Shown piece after piece: positions 24,586-36,720 of a stretch of DNA of 64,000 nt. The DNA lies in NCBI GenBank assembly GCA_905331475.1, contig CAJNYU010002424.1, forward strand, positions 124,001 through 188,000, written 5' to 3'. Numbering within the stretch: position 1 is the first letter of the stretch; every line of letters begins with the position of its first letter. A program made the translations under genes and the position numbers. The notes under the pieces are model-generated. The model was not told where the DNA came from and ran no database searches. It was given only the letters and a program-made list of their open reading frames with translations. This stretch comes from Rotaria socialis. Its lineage: Eukaryota > Rotifera > Eurotatoria > Philodinida > Philodinidae.

Positions 24586-27500
24586 TTAAATTTTGTGCTT
24601 AACAGGTCGCCAAATAGTGTGACCTTGGTCAGTGTCTAACCTGCTTGAATAACCACCATGCGTAGAATCAAATTCTTCATTTGATGATCGATCCGATCTT
24701 GACGACATAATTTCTAACGTATAACTACCTAAAAAGATGATTAAATAGGATAGCTATATTAATTTTGAACTCTTTTCAATCTTCTGAATAACATTTCAGT
24801 GGAAGATGATTTTCAATTGATTCCAAGAACTTCGGCATCATCTTTGTGCGAATCTGCACTCTATCTCTTGCCTTCTGATCGATGTTTTCCATGGCAAGTT
24901 ATGAAATTAAGTATGATCTCAAGCCTTAATTTTTAAAGTAATTACTAATCTTGATTTCTGCTTGAAAATGTTTGAATAGAATTGCTTTGAGATTTACTTT
25001 TTTTTAAAATGCTTTTGATTATTAACTAGCATATTAATTTAGCAGTGAATGCCTATTAAAGGAATACAACGCTTATCGTTTGATACCTGGTTTCTTGTTT
25101 CGTTGTCGTCGTCGATAGTAGATATATCCAAGAATTAATAGTAGAATAATAACCAGAAAACCGAGAACACTTGGCACAGCGATTGCCCATGGTGGTACAG
25201 ATCCTGAAACTGTTCGAATGATATTACTTAAATGATCAACTTCAATTTTTTTTCTCATGTAACACAATGAAAATAATTTAGTGAAATAAATACAATATTA
25301 GTTTCTGAAATGAAAGCAATACTTTTTCATAAATTTGAACACTTTACTAGCTAACAAAATCATCATTGAAAATTTCTTGGGAAGTGTAAACAAGGGGAAA
25401 AGATGGTTTCTTCATCGAAGAAACCGTTCATCTCACGAACAGTTAATTTCATTTTCCTCTCGATTTATTCAAGTATTTTAATGTGAAAATCAAAACAGAC
25501 ATCCACACAGTTAGACAATGAACCCAAGACTCATGCAAGAACTACTGAATCTAGTGGTCATTTTTCCATAATTCAATGATTCCTATTGCCCATCGGCAAG
25601 CTTTCGGCGATTTTGCATTTTTTTTTGACGCATCGTAATCTAGTGCTCAATCTCAACGTTAACATTATTATACAATGTTATGCAAGGAAGCAAATTTACT
25701 CATTTTTATTTTATGTTTCTTAAGATCAAACTACTCACTACCAATAATACCATCAGTAGTTATTGTATTGTTTCCGACACTGTTGCTTGAACTAGATAAG
25801 GTTGTTGTGCTGAAATCAGGTGTTGTCGAAGTTGTAATGTCTAAAATATTATTTTAAACATTGCTTTTATTCAATTTTTGGTGCTTATCGCTTAACTATT
25901 GTCTTCGCAAACCTATTTCGCAAAAAAGAACAAGTTAAAAATTCAATACGAATTTAGCTGTCGAAGTAGACATAGATAGTTTATCCTTTATTTTTTCTTT
26001 TATTAGTGGTGGTATAAGTGACCTATAATATGTACTCTTTTTTATACAAATAACAAGCTTCCACGATTCATAACAGTAATAGCAATATAATTGCACAGCT
26101 ATATCACAATTAAAAAAATCGTTTTTATGCGTATAATACGTAAAGTCTGAAGGAATCCACAGGAGATTAGCGCATCATTATGTAGTTCATTTAAAACGCA
26201 AATTATGCAGAAAGAAACTCACTACCTAATAAACGTAAAATATTTTTCAACAAGATACTAAAAAGGTGGCAGCTAAAAAACTAAAAATTAATTTCAAAAT
26301 TCAAAGCACTTCTAATCAAGGATTTTCAGCGATAATACTAATTGAAAATTAACTTTATTTTCAATGTTTGATTGACGATCATGAAAAATGTGCTACTTAT
26401 TTCTAAAGATATTCAATGCCATCAAGATAAAAGAACTTCTACATCAGCATATCTTCATAAAAAGTACATGCATGTATGTAAATATCAAGTGGTATCGTAA
26501 ATTTTTATTGAATATATTGGTAGCAATTTTGTCAATTAAATTTAAAAAAAGAACCATCGAAGAATACATTCTGACTGATAATATGTAATGTTGAAGAAAT
26601 GTTGCTAACAAAGATTATGACCAACTGTAAATTTTGTACAAAAACCAAAGGTCTTGTCTATTTAAAATTAGAAACAACGTACTATGTAACAGCTGTTGGA
26701 ACAAAATGTTAAATGTTGTCACATACTATGTTCGACTTCAAAATCAATTACATTCTTTTCTTTGATTTGATCTGTGAATTTTCCGATAAATATATTTCAC
26801 GCCGCAACATTTTTGTGTACTCAAAAAGTGAGCACACTCTAGAATCAGTCAGTGTGTCCGTCCGGTCGTAGGCACGATAACTTTCGAAAGGAGAGTCAGA
26901 TCGTGATGAAATTTTCCACACAGTTCAATCTCATGAATATCTCGGTCGAGTTCGAAGATGAGAAGGATCCCTCAAGAAATGGTTGAGTTATCGAAAACAT
27001 TGTCATTTTTGACCAGATCATCCCTGAGGAGAGGTACAGGGATTTTTATTTTCAAAAAACAATTTTTTCTCAGAATTATTCACAACATACATAGATCGAC
27101 TCGGTTTTTAATGCTGATTCCGAATCTGATATTAGTTTTGAACTGAATTGTAGCTTTCTAACGAAACATCGCCTAAAAAACGTCTCAAAATGCGCAAAAA
27201 CTGCATCCAGAAATCAAATTGTCTAGTTTCTCATGATAATTTTGGTGTTCAGACATTCTAGAATGACTCATATGTCCCATGCACTTGTTGCAGTACACAT
27301 AACTCTCGGATGAAATCCGAAGTTTCCACATTTATTAAATGTTAGAATCAAATTTAATAAAAACAAAAACTTAACACACAAAACGAAACATAAATCAACA
27401 CTGAATGTAATTATCAACAGAATACTTTAATATAGGCTTTGAAATCTTTAATAGAAACTAAGCCAAAAGAAATTTGTATTAGAATTATTTAAAATAAGAA

Positions 27501-28505
27501 TTTTGCAAATTTATTTCTTATTATCACAAAAATAAAATAGCATGCATGATGTTGCAACGATCTTCATTAACTGTGAGAGCTCTGTTTTCTGTTAATGTGA
27601 AAACAATACACGGGAATTATAATATAGTGTTGTTCAATTGGGAAGTCACTAAAGATTTGTTCGAAAGTATCTTATTTTGAAGACTTCTGAAATTTATAGG
27701 CTGTCCTCTCTAATGAAAAAAATTCGATTATTTTCTAAGTTATCGATGTGCTCTAACAGTGCTCGATATTTTTGAGATATTATAAAAATATTGCATGGTA
27801 GATCAGCATTCCTTCTTTGTCTAACGCCGAACCGTTAAGATAAAAAGTCGAATAAAGTATGACTCAATACATTGTCGAGATTTGGGATCATTACACATTT
27901 CGGCGTGCTGATAGAAAGAGAATATTTGATTAAAATTTATCAAAGAATTTCATGATATTAAAATATTCACAGATTTATAGGATTATATCTTCTATTACAT
28001 AAAAACATATCAATTTACCTGACACGTTTATTGAATACATAATAACAGAAACAAAATCCATGTTTATCATGTTTATACCGGTAAAGCATAGATATGTTAG
28101 CGAAGAATCAATAGCCGTAATGTTGATTCCCATCAGTGTTCGATTAAAATAATAGTTATTTCTACAAGAATCTTGGTTGATAGTAAAATTGGGTTTATTC
28201 GAGCATTGAAAAGTATTGTTAGGATAGACGTAAGCAAAAAATCTATTACGGTAACTGCTAACACTACAGACATCATCGTACCAAAACCAATATATAGCGT
28301 GATTTACATTGCCGTTCTCACATGACGGTAGCAGCACAGTTGAAAAGGGTTTAACTGAACACTCATATTTAATACGGGTTCCATTTACGTTTGGAAGTCT
28401 TCCATCACAAATAATGTCTGTTGTATTTGTACAGTTGGACATTTGTGCCATAACATTGATGAATAAAAAAAAGAAACAGACCAACCAACCATATATGTTT
28501 AACAT
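24586..28505 (-). CDS. Type I membrane glycoprotein with one Ig-like domain (gene B)
   Basis: Transcript-order exons 28505-28019, 25840-25742, 25203-25087, 24728-24586 sum to 282 codons (281 residues), all junctions phase 1. Residues 1-20 are a signal peptide. The ectodomain (about 21-162) has many N-x-S/T sites, eight or more Cys, an IYWFWYDD strand-C-like segment and IDSSLTYLCF, which matches the Ig D-x-x-x-Y-x-C signature. Exon 2 is a Ser/Thr stalk (TTSTTPDFSTTTLSSSS). Exon 3 gives the membrane helix (WAIAVPSVLGFLVIILLLIL) and RRRQRNKK. Exon 4 is a short tail ending RPVKHKI. Exon 3 is 117 bases long with phase 1 at both ends, exactly like the membrane exon of gene A, so the two genes are probably paralogues in tandem. 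Intron 1 (2178 bases) contains dispersed-repeat copy 1. Confidence 0.72.
26810..27330 (+). mobile_element. Dispersed repeat, copy 1
   Basis: Begins TTTTTGTGTACTCAAAAAGTG and ends GCAGTACACATAAC plus the small palindrome CGGATGAAATCCG. The two ends form a short inverted repeat around TGTGTACT. It is shared with copies at 35133-35470 and, inverted, 49805-50401. There is no coding capacity, so it is probably a non-autonomous element. It lies in intron 1 of gene B. Confidence 0.75.
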
Positions 28506-29550
28506 CAGCAGTATGACTCCAAATGAATTTGAGATAACTTCTGTTTACCTATTAAAAATAGAAAAATAATTTATCATGTATGAATTTTTAAAACATTCTA
28601 TACATCTTGCAGTACCAGAACAAAAAAGAAAAGAAATGTATAGTACTTTATGGTTTGCATCTACTTTACATCATGATACTATACAATCTCCAATAAAAAT
28701 CAAGCACTGATGGAAGCTGTTAGAAAAAGAAAATCGATAAAGAGCAATAAAAATAATGTTTAAGTTTTAATGAAAAGAATGGTACCTTGTGCAAATACCG
28801 TCGTTACTTGCGTTCTATTTGCATGATATCTATGAGTATCTCACTGATAACAGTATTCGACACATAATGAGATAGCACTAGAAAAAAAATCTCTGTCAAT
28901 ATTACAAATTAAAACATATCTTGATTCCTGTGAATTATTGAGAGAACTGTATTTTGAAATTTAAAACAAATGTTACACAATTCCATGAATGTGGAAGATG
29001 CCACTGATTGTCGGTTGTGAGACCTCTATACAAAAAATATTGCTCCCTATATGAATCATGCACTGGCAGATGGCGTGTTATAATATTCACATAGACCAAT
29101 AAACATCAGGTTAGGTGTGGTACAAAAAAAACAACAACTGCGATTAACTTATGAAACACTATCATTTACATGCGACTTCATGCTAATTGACCAAGAATGT
29201 CTTGATATAACCATGATTAGAAAAGGCCGATGGCTCATGATATTGATTGGATGATTTTGGCTAAAAATTGGTTGAATCTTTTATGTGTGGAAAGAGTAAA
29301 GATAATGACAAGCAATTGTTTTAGAATAATTGACCCATAAAGTGAATGAAGCGATTAATTTTTATCTTATGGGAAAATAATTGCTTCTGAAGATTTTCAT
29401 CATATTTTTGAAATTCCTTTATACTTCCTTTGTTCTTATGAAATTTCGACGATGTCGAAATTCTATCACATCATTTCTTTCTGAAGTAAAAAATCATTGA
29501 AATGATTTCATTTTTTTTCTAGATCGTTGACTGACTGCATACATTGTAAC
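28506..29550. other. Intergenic region between gene B and SNW1
   Basis: About 1 kb between divergently transcribed genes, so it must carry both promoters. No TATA box or other clear motif is recognised, and no coding signal. Confidence 0.5.
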
Positions 29551-31858
29551 ATGTCATTGACACAGTACGTATAGAAAAATCTTGCTATTTTCGTTCTATT
29601 TTCTTTTTTCTTATGCTTTGTAGAGTTCTTCCTCAACCGTCAATGACGGGTTATGATCGTGAAGATGATGAGATCAGTAGCAGACCGAAACGAAATGAAG
29701 TAAGTTTTTTTTCTTTCATCTTTTTGTTCGATAAATTTAAACAAAAATGAATTTTATTTTGTAGCTTTCAATTGTTTCAAAATTTACTGTTCCACTTTAT
29801 GGTCATCGCCAAGATTTTGTACCACGCCGACCTGATGTAAGCTAAAGTTGTATTTTACGTTTACGTTTCATTATTTTTCTCGCTCGTTAGATGTTTGGTG
29901 ATGGTGGTGCATTTCCTGAAATTCACATAGCTCAATATCCACTTAATATGGGTCTTAAAAAGAATCAAGCATCAAATGCTATTCAACTTCAAGTCGATGC
30001 CGATGGAAAACCAAAGTTCGATGCTATTATCAAGCAAAACGTTAAAGGCAGTAAAGTACGTGTTTATCATTACTTGCTCATTTACTTTTTGTTTATCATA
30101 TACATTTTCTTCTTTAGATTGTTTACACAAGTTTTGTCGATTTATTACCCAAAGAAGTACGTGAAGATGATCCAAGTTTACAAAAACCAAATGAAGAAGA
30201 ATTGAAAGAAGTAAATGCTATGATGACATTATCATTAACGCTATTGTCTTTTTGTTATTATTTTAAGAAAACAGAAAAAACACGTCAAGCACTTGAAGCG
30301 CTTATTTCATCTAAAGTATCGTCGGCTTTACCTGTTCAGCATGCAGAAAAACAAGCACCTGCTCAATATATTCGTTACACGCCATCACAGCAAGGAGCAG
30401 CCTTCAATTCTGGCGCTAAACAACGTATTATTCAAATGGTCGAAGTTCAAAAGGATCCTATGGAACCGCCTCGATTTAAGTATGTAGAAAAAAATATATG
30501 ATTCGTTACCTTTCTAGTGGTTTGTGTTTCATCGTTTAGGATTAATAAGAAAATCCCTCGTGGTCCACCAAGTCCTCCAGCTCCAATTCTTCATTCACCA
30601 ACAAGAAAAGTTACTGTAAAAGAGCAACAAGACTGGAAGATTCCACCATGCATATCCAATTGGAAAAATGCGAAAGTATGATTTTGTTCTTGTGAATATT
30701 TCGTTTTGATAAAGCTTGAATTCTTCTAGGGTTACACGATTCCACTTGATAAACGTTTGGCAGCCGATGGCCGTGGCCTTCAAAGTACACATATTAATGA
30801 AAACTTTGCTAAACTCGCTGAAGCTTTATATACAGCTGATCTAAAAGTGAGATTAATCTTAGGAACCGAGGGAAAACTTTCGTTTTTTTTTCAATTTTTC
30901 TTTTTAGGCTCGTGAAGCAGTAGATATGCGTACTAAAGTAGAAAAACAAATGGCTAAAAAACAAAAGGAAGACAAAGAAGAACGATTACGTGAATTGGCT
31001 CTTCATGCTCGAACGAACCGAGCTGGTATTCGTCCTGTTGGTAAGTTATTTAATTATGCATTTTTGATGTATCTGCCGTGTTTCTTTTTAAGATAAAAGT
31101 GATGATCAAAGTGCTGAGCGTGATGAAATTCGTCACGAAAGACAAAAAGAACGACAACGTGCTGATGCTCTTAAACGAGCTGGAGGAGAAAAACGGTATT
31201 TAATTAATAGTTGACATTAAATTATTATTTTGTTTTCTTGTATTTATCTTAGAAATCGTCCAAAAGAACGTGATATTAGCGAGCAAATTGCATTAGGTGT
31301 ACAAACTGCAAGTAATACAGGTGTTCAATACGATCAACGTTTATTCAACATGTCAGCGGTAAGATTTGTTTTTTGTTTATTTGCATTTGCATTTGCAATG
31401 ATTAAAATGTATTTCTTGGTAGGGTTTTGGTAGTGGTCTAGGTGATGATGAAGCTTATAATGTATACGATCAAGCTTGGAATTCATCTACTGCTGTTGCT
31501 TCACAAATTTATAAACCAACAAAAACAACAAAGGATAATTTTGAAGATACTGAAGCTTTAATCAATGCTTCTAAACGGTTTGTTTTATTTTATTTTTTGA
31601 ATATTTCAAAAGTTTGAATGTCAATATTTATTTAGATTTGAACAGGAACGTGGCTTCAAAGGAGCGGATCGAGCAGTAGCACGTGACGGTCCTGTGCAGT
31701 TTCAACGTGAAGAAGATCCTTTTGGTTTAACTGATTTCTTGAAAGATGTACGACATGGTGGTGCTAGTGGTTCAGCTCCATCAGCTAATTCATCGTCAAA
31801 ACGTGGCAATGCAGATGATAGAGAAGAACGAAGCAGTGAAAAACGCCGCAAGAAATAA
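29551..31858 (+). CDS. SNW1: SNW1/SKIP spliceosome and transcription coregulator
   Basis: SNW1 (SKIP, yeast Prp45) is part of the active spliceosome and a nuclear co-regulator. Thirteen exons: 29551-29564, 29624-29699, 29765-29836, 29891-30055, 30118-30210, 30268-30479, 30540-30675, 30730-30846, 30908-31040, 31093-31195, 31253-31358, 31423-31577, 31636-31858. They sum to 535 codons (534 residues; human 536). Diagnostic blocks are YIRYTPSQQGAAFNSGAKQR, RIIQMVEVQKDPMEPPRFK, and the name-giving SNW in CISNWKNAKGYTIPLDKR (about residue 225). These are followed by the charged helical region KKQKEDKEERLRELA and the C-terminal QYDQRLFN and GFGSGLGDDEAYNVYDQ. The end KRRKK is a likely nuclear localisation signal. 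Poly(A) signal at 32063. Every junction is GT-AG and in phase. Confidence 0.96.
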
Positions 31859-34088
31859 ATTATCGGTATTTGGTTTCTTTGTTTTTGTATATTATGTCTC
31901 GTTATTTCTTGATTTTTTCTTGTTGTTCTTTATCTTTCTAAATGCTCTTCAAGTTTGTTTAACATGATGAGGAAAAGAAAACTTCCTCATTTGATTTGTC
32001 TCATTATTACTAGCAGTTTTTGTCGTGGCCCCGTTTGTCTGTACAACGTTTTTTTCGACTGAAATAAATGTAAAACTGCATAAACGCTTGTTATCATCTG
32101 AGATAATTTCAGCTGTATTGACTAAATCGACGCTTTAAATGCATATTCAATGGCATAATTAACTAATGCAAATGAAAGATAAGGTATTCAACAACATGAA
32201 TGAGTTAAAGTCTTGAAACAACACGGAGTTGCAACACATTAGAATATCAACTTGAAGAAAATGGCTACAAGAAAAGAACGAAACCCGTTGTGTCTTTGTG
32301 TACAACAGCAGCTACAAAGACATTTTAGTAGCATCCTGAAGAAAAAAAGTGAATAGTTGCCATTGATTGGTATCGTTGTTTTACACACAAAGGCAATATA
32401 TTATTGTTATTTCAGACCGTTAAGCCTTATATATTCTTTAAGAAGTTCAGTTGAATTATATTCTTGACTAATTGAACCATTGTTTGATAAAATCATTTTC
32501 CATATTAGTTACTAGTCTCAGAAATGATCAATGATGAAATCTATTAAAACAACAAAGTCAAGTTATTTGTATCAACAGGCAAAAAAATTTGAAAAAACTT
32601 TCATTAGGAAATGTGACGATTCTTTGCGCCCTGAATTTGGACCAAAATATTAAAATTAAATTAGAAACTAATACAAAAGCTATATCAAATCGTATTTACT
32701 CATTAACAATAAAATTGTTCAGGTAAAATATATATATGATAGAGTTCATTTAGGATTGAGAAATACACACAGCGAAAACGCAGATCCAACCTGCTTTTCT
32801 TCTCTAGGATATTGTTGCTGATGCATACATATGATTTGATATTGAGGTCTGTGCTGATCACGAATATATTATTCGGATTAATCTAAAATTCGAATCTTTA
32901 TTTCACGGCTACCTATAATGCCTACATCTATTTTGAGTTTACTTATTGCTTCTACGATCACAGGCAGAATATTTCAATTTTTATCAAAAATCACACGTGA
33001 TGCTTTATCATTTTATCTACAAAAAAAAAATAATAATAAAAACTCTCCTGGTTGTCATATTTTCAGTATTTTAATCTGTTGAGTTCCATAGAATCTAGCA
33101 GACTCATATTGTCTCAGTCTAATAGAGGCACGGCACTTGCACATAATATATTCGTTAATACCAAAAGACTTGTTTTATGGGAAGATTCCTTTAAAAGAAA
33201 TTCTAATTCTTAATAATTGCTAATGATGTAATCTAGTACAATATGTTTGTAGCATTGCTGTACATAACAGTACTTAACTTGCCCTTGCAAAAAGTGCACT
33301 TTTACCTTTACGTGCCCTTACACTTCAGTACAAAAAATAATAGTTGAGCGTCAGTTTTGTTATACTATTCATCTGCATATGGTTATAAATTAATGAATTG
33401 AAGTAAATCTAAGTGCAAGATAGCTTAGAAGATAAAAACATATCATAATACTCAATTTTGGAATTTCACAAGTGTCTGCATCAGTTTTCTAATGAATACT
33501 GTTAAGGTTTGCACTGAGTTATTTGTGACTCCACTACTAGAAGTAACTGAAAATTTTATCGAAAACAACAAAATACTTTAAATAAACGGAAAGATACAGA
33601 TTTGTATTCTAAATTGAACTATGAAATACAGTTTTTTTTGTTAAATATCTGTCTCAAAGTGCAAATGCAAACAACTACCGTTCAAGTACAGTTTCACAAG
33701 TAAAATTAGTATATTAGTCTTATTATTGGGGCGACAGACATTATAGTACATATTCATTGCGATTTAGATCCAAAAGCTAATCTAACGATTCAAGTAAAGG
33801 CGACATCTAAATCAATCGTTCATGAAATGATGAATCAGATTCTCCAATACATGTTTGCAAAAGCGTATTTTTCGGACACCCTTTTGTATCATTATTGATC
33901 TATGAAGCACATTTTCTTCCTATCGATCGATGATTTGATTCATTACGGCATCAAAACGCTTTCAGTTAGCGCACTGAATATTTTTAATAGACAGAAAAAA
34001 ACCCTTGTAGGACGTTTTTACATAGTGTTTTCGCTCGCTTTATATAACTGTAGATAAAAATTGAACTCTATAGATTTTTGTACAAGAA
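31859..34088. other. Intergenic region, no gene seen
   Basis: About 2.2 kb. Apart from the SNW1 3' end with its poly(A) signal, I find no exon chain, transposon end or RNA gene. Small A- and T-runs only. Confidence 0.5.
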
Positions 34089-36720
34089 ATGTCTTCTCCT
34101 AAAATGACTATTGGTGACTATTTACTTCAACGATTGAAGTCTTTGGGTATTGACATCATTTTCGGAGTTCCGGGTGATTATAATTTGGTATAGTATATCT
34201 AATTATTTCACTAGCTTTTTCTTATCCATATGTGAATATCTTTGCTTTTCTTCTAGCCATTTCTTGATAAAAATCGAAGGTAATGCTCTAAATGAAAAAT
34301 CATGATCATTCATAATTTCTATTTTGATATAGATTTTGATGGCATTCAATGGGGTAACAATTGTAATGAATTAAATGCGTCTTATGCTGCTGATGGTTAT
34401 GCTCGTATGCGAGGCATTGGTGTAAGTTGTTATAAATGTATATAGAATAAATCTTTGTATTTGTTTGTTTAAATATAACTATTTAGGTTCTTGTCACAAC
34501 ATTTGGTGTTGGTGAACTCTCAGCTATAAATGGTAAGGTTGTATTCGATTATTTTTTTTACTAATAATATTTTATATTCAAAGGTATTGCTGGTTCGTAT
34601 GCTGAAATGGTATCAGTGGTACATATTGTTGGAACACTTCCAACTGCATCACAAGCTAGTGGTGCCATTCTTCATCATACACTTGGTAATGGTGATTTCC
34701 TGATTTTTGCAAATATGTATAAAGAAGTTACAGTGTGTCATTTTTTCTGAATATTAAATATTCATTTCTCAACAATATCATAGATTGCTCACACCAATTT
34801 AACCAAGACAAATGCGATCGAAGAGATCGACCGTGTTCTTAATGAATGGTAATAGTCTAGATAATGATATTTAACGTTAGATATTTTGTTGTTATATTTA
34901 GTTTAAATAAAAGTCGGCCAGCCTATATCGGTTTAGCTGTAGATCTAAGTGATCACGAAATCAATGTTGATCCATTATCCATTGAACCACTCAAACGATC
35001 GCTTGTGCGCAATCCAAGAGATGTTCACTGAGCGGCTATTGAAACTGTATTAGATGTTGTTGAAAAAGCCGAAAATATTATTGTTATTGTTGATAGGTAA
35101 GAATGATAATTAAACTGATTTCTCATAATTCGTTTTTTGTGTACTCAAAAAGTGACTACACTAGATTCGGTCAGTGTGTCCGACCGTTAACACGATAACT
35201 CTTGAAAGCCTCATCCAATTGTCTTGAAATTTTGTACACAGAATGATCTCATTAATATCTCAGTCGTGTTCGAAGATGAGAAGGATCCGTCAAGAAATGG
35301 CTGAGTTATCGAAAAAATTGTCCTTTTTTGATCAGACCATCCCTGAGGGGGAGTACAGGGAATTTTTCAAAAAAACCTTTTTTTCTCAGAATTATTCAAA
35401 ACATATATAGATCGACTCAGTTTTTGCAGTACACATAACAATCGGATGCGAATCCGATGTTTCCTCATTTATTTTCTTCTCATTATTAGTTGTGCTACTC
35501 GACATGGTATGATGGGAAAAGTTTTAAGATTTATTGAACGTACTCAATTGCCAGTTTATTTAACACCTATGGCTAAAGGAGATATTGATGAAAGACATCC
35601 ACAATTTCATGGTATTTTTTCTGGCAATTGTTCAACAGAATCAGTTCAAAAAGAAGTTTATAATGCAGATTTAATTCTTTCGGTTGGTTCAATGAATAGC
35701 GATTTCAATACAGGTGGTTTTACTTACCGTTTATCACAGAAAAAAGCTATCGGTAAATATATTTTCTTCTCCCAACGTGTTTAAACTTTTTTATCTATTA
35801 AAATTGATCTAAAGAATTCCACACGTATCATACGAAAATATTCTCTGCTGTCTATGATAAAGTTGATATGCGTGAACTTTTACCTGATTTAACTGAGCAT
35901 TGGCCAACTAATATTATTCGTCAATATAATGGTACACAAAATAATATTGAACCAGTAATATTAGATGCTAAGCATCAAACTGAAATTGTACATGAATATT
36001 TATGGCATAAATTACCAGACTTTATTCCAGAAGATTCAATTGTTGTTGCCGAAACTGGAACATCGGAATTTGGTAAATTTCTCAAATATAAATTTCTCTT
36101 TAAAATGAGTTTATATTTTAGGTATTTTTAATATGCGTGCGCCGAAAGGTGTTACATTTTTAACACAGATATTATGGGGTTCAATTGGTTATTCTGTTGG
36201 TGCAGCGCTGGTTGGAAAAGATGATAATCGTCGAGTTTTTGTGTTAGTTGGTGATGGTTCTTTTCAAGTAGGAGATTAGAAGAAGAGAAAAAGAATAATA
36301 TTAAGAAAATTTTCGCTTTAGCTCGTATGTCAAGAAATATCATCAATGTTACGATTTAAAACTAATATAGTGATCATTTTATTGAATAATGATGGTTATA
36401 CAATTGAAAAATTTATTCATGAACCTGATCGTGCTTATAATAATATTCAAATGTGGCGTTATCACAATAGTTTTGAATATTTTGGTGATGGACTAAAACA
36501 AAATCGAGATCAAGCCATAACTGGTTTCGCTGGTCAAGTAAAAACTCGAGAAGAATTCGAAAAAGCAATGGCACGAGTATTAAACGAAACTGAAAAGATT
36601 CATTTTATCGAAGTCGTTATGCCAGCTATGGATGCACCGAAAAGTTTAGTACTTACTATTGAAGGTACAAGAGAATACAAAAGACGTGAACAAAAAGAAC
36701 ATGAACAAAGTAGCTACTAA
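34089..36720 (+). pseudogene. Pyruvate/indolepyruvate decarboxylase-like gene with two lesions
   Basis: Thiamine-diphosphate enzymes of this family turn pyruvate or indolepyruvate into the aldehyde and CO2. They are typical of fungi, plants and bacteria and unusual in animals. Exons: 34089-34187, 34257-34279, 34333-34421, 34487-34532, 34584-34732, 34784-34848, 34902-35096, 35490-35752, 35815-36072, 36122-36267, 36322-36720. Family residues are present: GVPGDYNL (Asp), [14 protein letters not shown] (catalytic Glu), ILHHTLG (the His pair), VGDGSFQ and NNDGYTIE (ThDP/Mg binding and the late Glu). Two defects appear. Exon 2 leaves the wrong phase for exon 3 by one base, best explained by an extra A in the A-run at 34269-34273. 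An in-frame TGA also stands at 35029-35031. Without them the length would be about 576 residues, normal for the family. Intron 7 contains dispersed-repeat copy 2. Poly(A) signal at 36799. Confidence 0.85.
35133..35470 (+). mobile_element. Dispersed repeat, copy 2 (internally deleted)
   Basis: Same start (TTTTTGTGTACTCAAAAAGTG) and same end (GCAGTACACATAAC, then CGGATGCGAATCCG) as copy 1, but about 180 bases of the right half are missing. It sits wholly inside intron 7 of the decarboxylase-like gene, whose exons still join in phase around it. Confidence 0.75.

Noticed and set aside
29972..30190. Minus-strand frame within SNW1
   Set aside because: It is antisense to conserved SNW1 exons.
34187..34333. 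Alternative splicing of decarboxylase exon 1 (donor at 34191) to absorb the frameshift
   Set aside because: It keeps phase but replaces the conserved PFLDK segment with unrelated residues, so a one-base indel is the simpler reading.
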